Below, piece after piece: positions 61,301-64,000 of a DNA stretch of 64,000 bases. Numbering within the stretch: position 1 is the first letter of the stretch; each line of letters starts with the position of its first letter. This DNA is from Amphiura filiformis (Eukaryota > Echinodermata > Ophiuroidea > Amphilepidida > Amphiuridae): the NCBI RefSeq assembly GCF_039555335.1, contig NC_092628.1, positions 77,502,713 through 77,566,712 of the forward strand, written 5' to 3'. The notes beneath the pieces were generated by a model. The model saw nothing but the letters and a program-made list of their open reading frames with translations, did no database searches and was not told the origin of the DNA. The position numbers and the translations under genes are program-made.

Positions 61301-63542
61301 GTTGAGGTCAGAGAGCATTTTGATTATACCTTTTTCTCTAATTGTAATATTGGGCATGGATGGAATACTACTCTTTTCCTCTTTTGGCAAGTCTGATAAT
61401 CTCTCTTGTGTGAATTGCTGCCTATATTGTTCATTAAGTAAGTCCGCCTTCAGCTTGTTGTCAGTTACTAATTCACCTCTGTGTTTTAGCGCAGGAATGC
61501 CTGTGGAGTCTTTTTTAAGTGACTTAACAAAGCTCCAAAATTGTTTTGTTGACTCCATACATATGTTCTTGATATACCTCCTGTATGCTTTCTTGGTTGC
61601 TTTTTTGATTTTCTTTCTTAATTCCAGAAATTTCTCCCAATCTTCCTCTTTGCCATATTTTTTGGCTGTATTATATGCCCTTTGTTTACGTTTGTGTAGT
61701 CTTTTGAGAGTATGATTAATCCAGGGTGTGCTGTTCCTCTTCCGCACTATTTTGGAAGGAACATTATTATCAACTGCTGTTTTGAACCTGTCTCTAAATT
61801 CAACCCACAGTTCATCAGCATCAGTGTTAGAGATGTCTTTATCTCTAAAGTCATTACTTATACCCTTCACTTCTGCTTTCAGATCTGTGGTGTTGGCTTT
61901 ATGATACATGAATATCTTTCTTGGTTTTTGCTTTGAGGTGGATGGAGTTGTGTGAATTAACACTACCGGAATTGAGTCATGGTCACTTATCCCCGGTATT
62001 GTGCTGGATTTGAGCACCAGGGAGGAGTTCTTAACAAACATGAGGCCTAAGGTGCTTTTACCTCTTGTGGGACCAACAACAACTTGCTCTAAACCATAAT
62101 CATTGGCTACATCTATGAGTTCCCGACATAGGGTAGGTTTTTGACTACCAGAACGCACGCTTTGGGTATCCCATATGATGTCTCCAAGATTAAAGTCTCC
62201 AGCAAGATAAATATTACTGTACTGGTTTGGGTTCTGAATCTTATTCATAGATTCACGCAATCTGTTCAAATACTCAATCTTAGTTTTAGGGGGACGATAG
62301 TATGAACCAATCAAAACTGGTTTTGTACCAGTTACACTCATTTCAATCCAAATTAACTCACAATCTGTGTCTAAGTCATGTCTGTGTGCACAGATCATGT
62401 TATTCTTGACTGCCACTATGACACCTCTGTCATCAGTTGTTGAATCGCTGATGGTTGTAGGCCAATATCACTCTTGATGGTGTCAGGGTACTGAAGTGGC
62501 CTCTGCGTCTATTTGGTTTCCCATCAGGAGGGGTCCAGAAAATCAGTTGGGAGACAGACTGGTCAATTGTGTGAATGCACTGATCAGCAAAACATAAGCG
62601 ATGTTGTCTGATCAGTGATGGCACAGGGGGGATGTCGCTGTACAACGCAGTGTTTGGAATGTGGTCTCGTCAGCTGACACTTAACACCCGATGCAACAGT
62701 TGTGTGTGGCATCCATTGAGTCAGTCCTCCATTTTCTTGGTAATGGTCTAAGTTTCTGACCCATACAACAGAATGCTTTCAACACAGGCCTTGAAGAGTG
62801 AATAAATCTCACATGGGAGTATTCAGATCTGAAATGAAAACTGTACGGTTGTACAGAAAATAGCATTTGCTTGCATGTGAAATGCTTATATCTGTATTTA
62901 GAAGAAAGCATTTGTAGATAGATCTGAATCTGAGATGAAAATACAATAATGTATTGTACATTTTCATCTCAGATCTGAATCTCCCATGTGAGATTTATTG
63001 ATATTAAAAGTATCAGAATCTGTCCCCACATGCAAGACTTCCTTCTAAGTTTTTGATTCGAAAAGAGCAGGGGATCATCCCGGTTACGTTTGACTGTACT
63101 TCAAAAATACACTCATCTACTCTAGGTTCCAGAGTTAAAATAAGTACAGCTTGTCTGTTTGCAGTGCGCTAATACTCATACATATGAGGCCAGCACTAAT
63201 AAGGATCGAAGAAGAAGAAGGGAGTTTATTAAAATAGATTATAGTATGAAATACAAGCTTTCCACAATGCCTGTGATTTGCATTAAATTGAGTGTAAACA
63301 AATTATAAACTTTTAGAAAAAAATAATGCTCTCAACATATGAAATTTATCTGTGACTTGATTGCTTGATTGATATTCTTACTTTGCAGGGCAGGCGGGGT
63401 TCTGCAGGTCTGTCTGATCAATTTCTAACACCTAGGATAGGATATTTTGAGTAAGTTTTATTGATATTCTTACATTACAGGGCAGGTGGGGTTCTGCCGG
63501 TTTATCTGATCATTTTCTAACACCTAGGACAGAATATTTTGA
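49277..63542 (+). CDS. ANKRD27: ANKRD27 (VARP) homologue, 5' part, continues beyond window
   Basis: Exons 49277-49327, 53214-53319, 54849-54885, 58302-58431 and 59375-59431 join in phase to 127 codons, then one of two alternative 62-nt exons (63389-63450 or 63481-63542). The product begins MADHDDLEFNPFYKCLQ, then ENCYLVCIPQAASLVGVQIS, and runs to EYKPFKLLIIQKPLEGAVK. Order and spacing follow vertebrate ANKRD27 N termini (DEDLLKNPFYLALQ ... GIVLVPCKGSL ... FSILCIAHPLEK). In vertebrates the protein is an endosomal Rab21 exchange factor (VPS9 domain) and Rab32/38 effector with ankyrin repeats that binds VAMP7. Those domains would be encoded downstream and are not visible here, so assignment rests on the N-terminal ~130 residues. 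Confidence 0.82.
49487..50240. repeat. Interspersed repeat A, interrupted copy
   Basis: Second copy of 39885-40190, split at its TTAA by the element 49699-50154. Its 3' end runs directly into repeat B at about 50240. ANKRD27 intron 1. Confidence 0.85.
49699..50154. mobile_element. 456-bp TTAA-type (piggyBac-like) MITE
   Basis: TTAA duplicated at 49695-49698 and 50155-50158. Ends GCTGAATTTATACTCGATCGC pair inverted (21 bp; near the right end GCGATCGAGTATAAATTCAGC). Interior holds repeated 'AAAAGCGA' but no transposase. Its absence from the paralogous repeat at 40089-40092 proves the boundaries. Confidence 0.9.
50240..50760. repeat. Interspersed repeat B, interrupted copy
   Basis: Second copy of 48345-48535, split at TTAA by 50396-50722. 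It resumes with CTAAGGTTTGCCTGGGATAC. Confidence 0.85.
50396..50722. mobile_element. 327-bp TTAA MITE, compact copy of the 29208 family
   Basis: TTAA at 50392-50395 and 50723-50726. Ends GGTGGTACTACACCCCTG / CAGGGGTATAGTACCCCC. Inner arms AGGGGCAAGGACTACAACTA and GTAGTTGTAGTCCTTGCCCC form a second inverted pair. No coding sequence. The empty site is at 48482. Confidence 0.9.
50761..51169. other. Intronic, possible LINE 3' UTR
   Basis: Adjoins the LINE tail on the minus strand, so the first few hundred bases after its stop may be that element's 3' UTR. Nothing else recognised. Confidence 0.3.
51170..51313 (-). pseudogene. LINE reverse transcriptase C-terminal tail
   Basis: Minus-strand reading FFVPQTNSFFPRTIRDWNNL then PEDPAGYPSLDAFKS and stop at 51172-51170. 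This is the 'F.PRTIRDWNNLP' ending of many non-LTR polymerases. Upstream domains are missing. ANKRD27 intron 1. Confidence 0.8.
51314..53213. other. ANKRD27 intron 1, nothing firm
   Basis: Contains a (TG)n stretch at about 51728, a 'TTTTTGCCAG/CTGGCAAAAA' inverted cluster at 52740-52850, and no recognised gene. Confidence 0.4.
53214..53319 (+). CDS. ANKRD27: ANKRD27 exon 2
   Basis: 106 nt. TSFREAFEYAQENCYLVCIP then QAASLVGVQISQAFV. Strong pyrimidine tract and TTTTACAG acceptor; donor GTCAGT. Ends in phase 1. Confidence 0.88.
53525..54515. mobile_element. 1-kb fold-back element
   Basis: The left half (about 53588-53990) is complementary to the right half (about 54020-54500): e.g. TTTTTCCTACCCTTACACAA against TTGTGTAAGGTTAGGAAAAA, and GACCTATTTATCAAATTTCT at the centre. 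The spacer at the centre is only about 20 bases. No coding capacity. ANKRD27 intron 2. Confidence 0.8.
54849..54885 (+). CDS. ANKRD27: ANKRD27 exon 3, 37-nt microexon
   Basis: Acceptor TTTTTGCCAG, donor GTAAGT. Entered with one base pending it reads ETHLLKPSPMLQ and leaves two bases, exactly what exon 4 needs. The peptide fills the gap corresponding to human ESYILIPVEEHFQ. Too short to be seen as an open frame. Confidence 0.8.
55078..56550 (+). pseudogene. CR1/L2-like LINE, 3' half
   Basis: Starts in the RT fingers (TTTLLDVQDYILKN), crosses a frameshift near 55170 into FDTVNHDIL-type sequence, IPQGSILGPLLFIIF, the catalytic YADD at 55429-55440, then an intact 256-codon frame (55490-56260) with WFKVNKLTLNVEKTKFMIFG and AYAWNSLPPTVRAQ. 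The 3' tail ends in AATAAA and a (AAT)n run at about 56520-56550. No endonuclease, so 5' truncated. ANKRD27 intron 3. Confidence 0.9.
56768..56950. repeat. Minisatellite 'ACCAAAAATCACATTTTTG'
   Basis: About nine degenerate copies of a 17-19-bp unit containing CAAAAATCACATTTTTGAC, itself nearly palindromic. Confidence 0.85.
56998..57104. repeat. Hairpin 1
   Basis: GATACCTGAATTTATC..CTAGAGTTTTCAAATATCA pairs with the complementary downstream arm; the loop has GCTCGACTTCGCCTCGC. Confidence 0.85.
57510..57609. repeat. Hairpin 2
   Basis: ATGATACCATAACATATCGG and ATAxAAATATCG pair with the downstream arm; the loop is near CTCGCCGCTGGCTCG. Confidence 0.85.
57857..57957. repeat. Hairpin 3
   Basis: Near copy of hairpin 2, 346-348 bases further on, with a few substitutions. 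Confidence 0.85.
58302..58431 (+). CDS. ANKRD27: ANKRD27 exon 4
   Basis: 130 nt. Acceptor in TTTCTTTGTTGTCAACAG. HYISTDKGGTKTIILDDDII, LTTEGFRHPGRTRVMSEELG, YNK; donor GTAAGC. Parallels human [20 protein letters not shown]..YNEK. The open frame extends further 5', but that part is intron. Confidence 0.88.
58836..59062. mobile_element. 227-bp inverted-repeat MITE
   Basis: AACAAATT(G/A)GTTCGATCTTT and GGATxxATCATTGATTCTGCTTTG-type arms are inverted at 59022-59062. AT-rich interior, no frame. ANKRD27 intron 4. Confidence 0.6.
59375..59431 (+). CDS. ANKRD27: ANKRD27 exon 5
   Basis: 19 codons, EYKPFKLLIIQKPLEGAVK, phase 0, acceptor TTTTTTTCAG, donor GTTAGT. Matches human ESFSILCIAHPLEK. Confidence 0.88.
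59628..59735. repeat. (CAT)n and (TCTTG)n microsatellites
   Basis: About eight CAT units at 59628-59652 and four TCTTG-type units at about 59706-59728. Confidence 0.85.
59823..62430 (-). pseudogene. Non-LTR retrotransposon (Jockey/CR1-type), 5' truncated
   Basis: Antisense in ANKRD27 intron 5. 62416-61136: endonuclease C-terminal half (YLAGDFN, GISDHDSIPV) and linker (LNPHKAAGPDEITPWAL). 61200-60352: reverse transcriptase with ITPIFKKGDRTDPANYRSVN, SSVPQGTVTGPL and catalytic FADD. 60287-59823: C-terminal tail (RPILDYCSPVWDPF, IDWNTLPQSI). Frame breaks near 61170 and 60300-60350. The endonuclease N terminus and ORF1 are missing. Domain coverage is long, so a fairly young insertion. Confidence 0.92.
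62433..62798 (-). pseudogene. RTE-like LINE 3' fragment, minus strand
   Basis: LFKACVESILLYGSET then stop, and SLIRQHRLCFADQCIH, SQLIFWTPPDGKPNRRRGHF match the C-terminal tail of endonuclease-RT LINEs. It contains in-frame stops and ends where the 59823-62430 LINE begins. Confidence 0.75.
62802..62999. mobile_element. 198-bp inverted-repeat MITE
   Basis: ATAAATCTCACATGGGAG and CAGATCTGA..TGAAAA are inverted at 62950-62999. The interior has more TCAGATCTGA-type repeats. ANKRD27 intron 5. Confidence 0.75.
63389..63450 (+). CDS. ANKRD27: ANKRD27 candidate exon 6a
   Basis: 62 nt, acceptor TACTTTGCAG, donor GTAAGT. In the phase left by exon 5 it reads GRRGSAGLSDQFLTPRIGYF and leaves two bases (GA). 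Corresponds to the linker after PLEK in vertebrate ANKRD27. Confidence 0.72.
63481..63542 (+). CDS. ANKRD27: ANKRD27 candidate exon 6b, tandem duplicate
   Basis: 62 nt, same phase and splice signals as 6a, reading GRWGSAGLSDHFLTPRTEYF. Seven of 62 bases and four residues differ. Only 30 bases separate it from 6a. Confidence 0.7.
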
Positions 63543-63566
63543 GTAAGTTTTATTGTGTCTTACCAG

Positions 63567-63604
63567 GGATGCGAGACTTTTTTTATATGTGGAGTCTCGC
63601 ATCC
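63567..63604. repeat. 12-bp-stem hairpin
   Basis: GGATGCGAGACT and AGTCTCGCATCC are separated by 14 bases. Confidence 0.8.
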
Positions 63605-63751
63605 GTGCTTTGACATAAGAGTTTGGCTTAGAACTTGGCTTAAAACCCATGCCTGCTGGATACTATGCCCTCATGGTTAGTAAAAAAAACAAACCTTCCT
63701 ACCATGCTTCCTGTAATAGCAAAAATTGTCAATGCTTCTCTTGCATCAGGT

Positions 63752-64000
63752 GTATTTCCATAAGGTTGAAACATTCCATCATAAAACCTGTTATTAGGAA
63801 GAGCACCATGGATCCAAACTCATTTAAAGTTATCACCCCATTGCGAATATTACCTTTCTGTCTAAAGTAGTGGAAAAGGCAGTGACATGTCAGGTTACCG
63901 ACTATTTGGACAGCAATTGCCTTGGTGAACAACATCAGTCGGCCTATAGGCGAAACCATAGTATGCAGACTGCATTGTTAAAAGTTAAGAACAATAACCT
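63752..64000 (+). pseudogene. CR1/L2-like LINE reverse transcriptase, cut by window end
   Basis: KHSIIKPVIRKSTMDPNSFK, then after a frameshift near 63830 TFLSKVVEKAVTCQVTDYLD and EQHQSAYRRNHSMQTALLKV: RT blocks preceding the catalytic palm. The element continues past 64000. ANKRD27 intron after exon 6. Confidence 0.85.

Overview
This is an AT-rich animal (metazoan) nuclear window. Short protein-coding exons sit in long introns, with many transposons. The two host genes resemble their vertebrate counterparts closely, and the repeat content (CR1-, Jockey- and RTE-like LINEs, a Ty3/Gypsy element, dense MITEs) suits a marine invertebrate. An echinoderm or hemichordate is my best guess, but no single feature proves the species.

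Host genes. (1) A complete RNF20/RNF40 (Bre1) homologue lies on the minus strand, start codon at 33725 and stop at 10365. I resolved 19 coding exons. Every splice phase joins, giving 3117 nt and 1038 residues, ending in a C3HC4 RING finger. The product is the E3 ligase that puts monoubiquitin on histone H2B. (2) The 5' part of an ANKRD27 (VARP) homologue lies on the plus strand from 49277. Five exons join in phase (127 codons, N-terminal region). They are followed by two tandem, near-identical 62-nt exon candidates, and the gene continues past the window. The two genes are divergently transcribed, about 15.5 kb apart.

Layout. 1-10.3 kb: flank downstream of RNF20, with MITEs and a LINE scrap. 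10.4-33.7 kb: RNF20, whose introns hold hAT-, mariner- and TTAA-type elements, a 1.7-kb element with a 6-bp target duplication, and an Illumina adapter-like sequence at 27186-27243. 33.7-49.3 kb: intergenic region with a MITE 98 bp upstream of the RNF20 start, a 1077-bp tandem duplication, a palindromic array, a 290-bp duplication and a 5.26-kb Ty3/Gypsy retrotransposon. 49.3-64 kb: ANKRD27 introns, with paired TTAA MITE insertions whose empty sites are also in the window, a 1-kb fold-back, hairpin-bearing repeats and four LINE fragments.

I found no unknown biochemical system. The most unusual points are the adapter in the assembly, the likely mutually exclusive ANKRD27 exons, the two TTAA insertions with matching empty sites, and the hairpins whose arms differ but stay paired.
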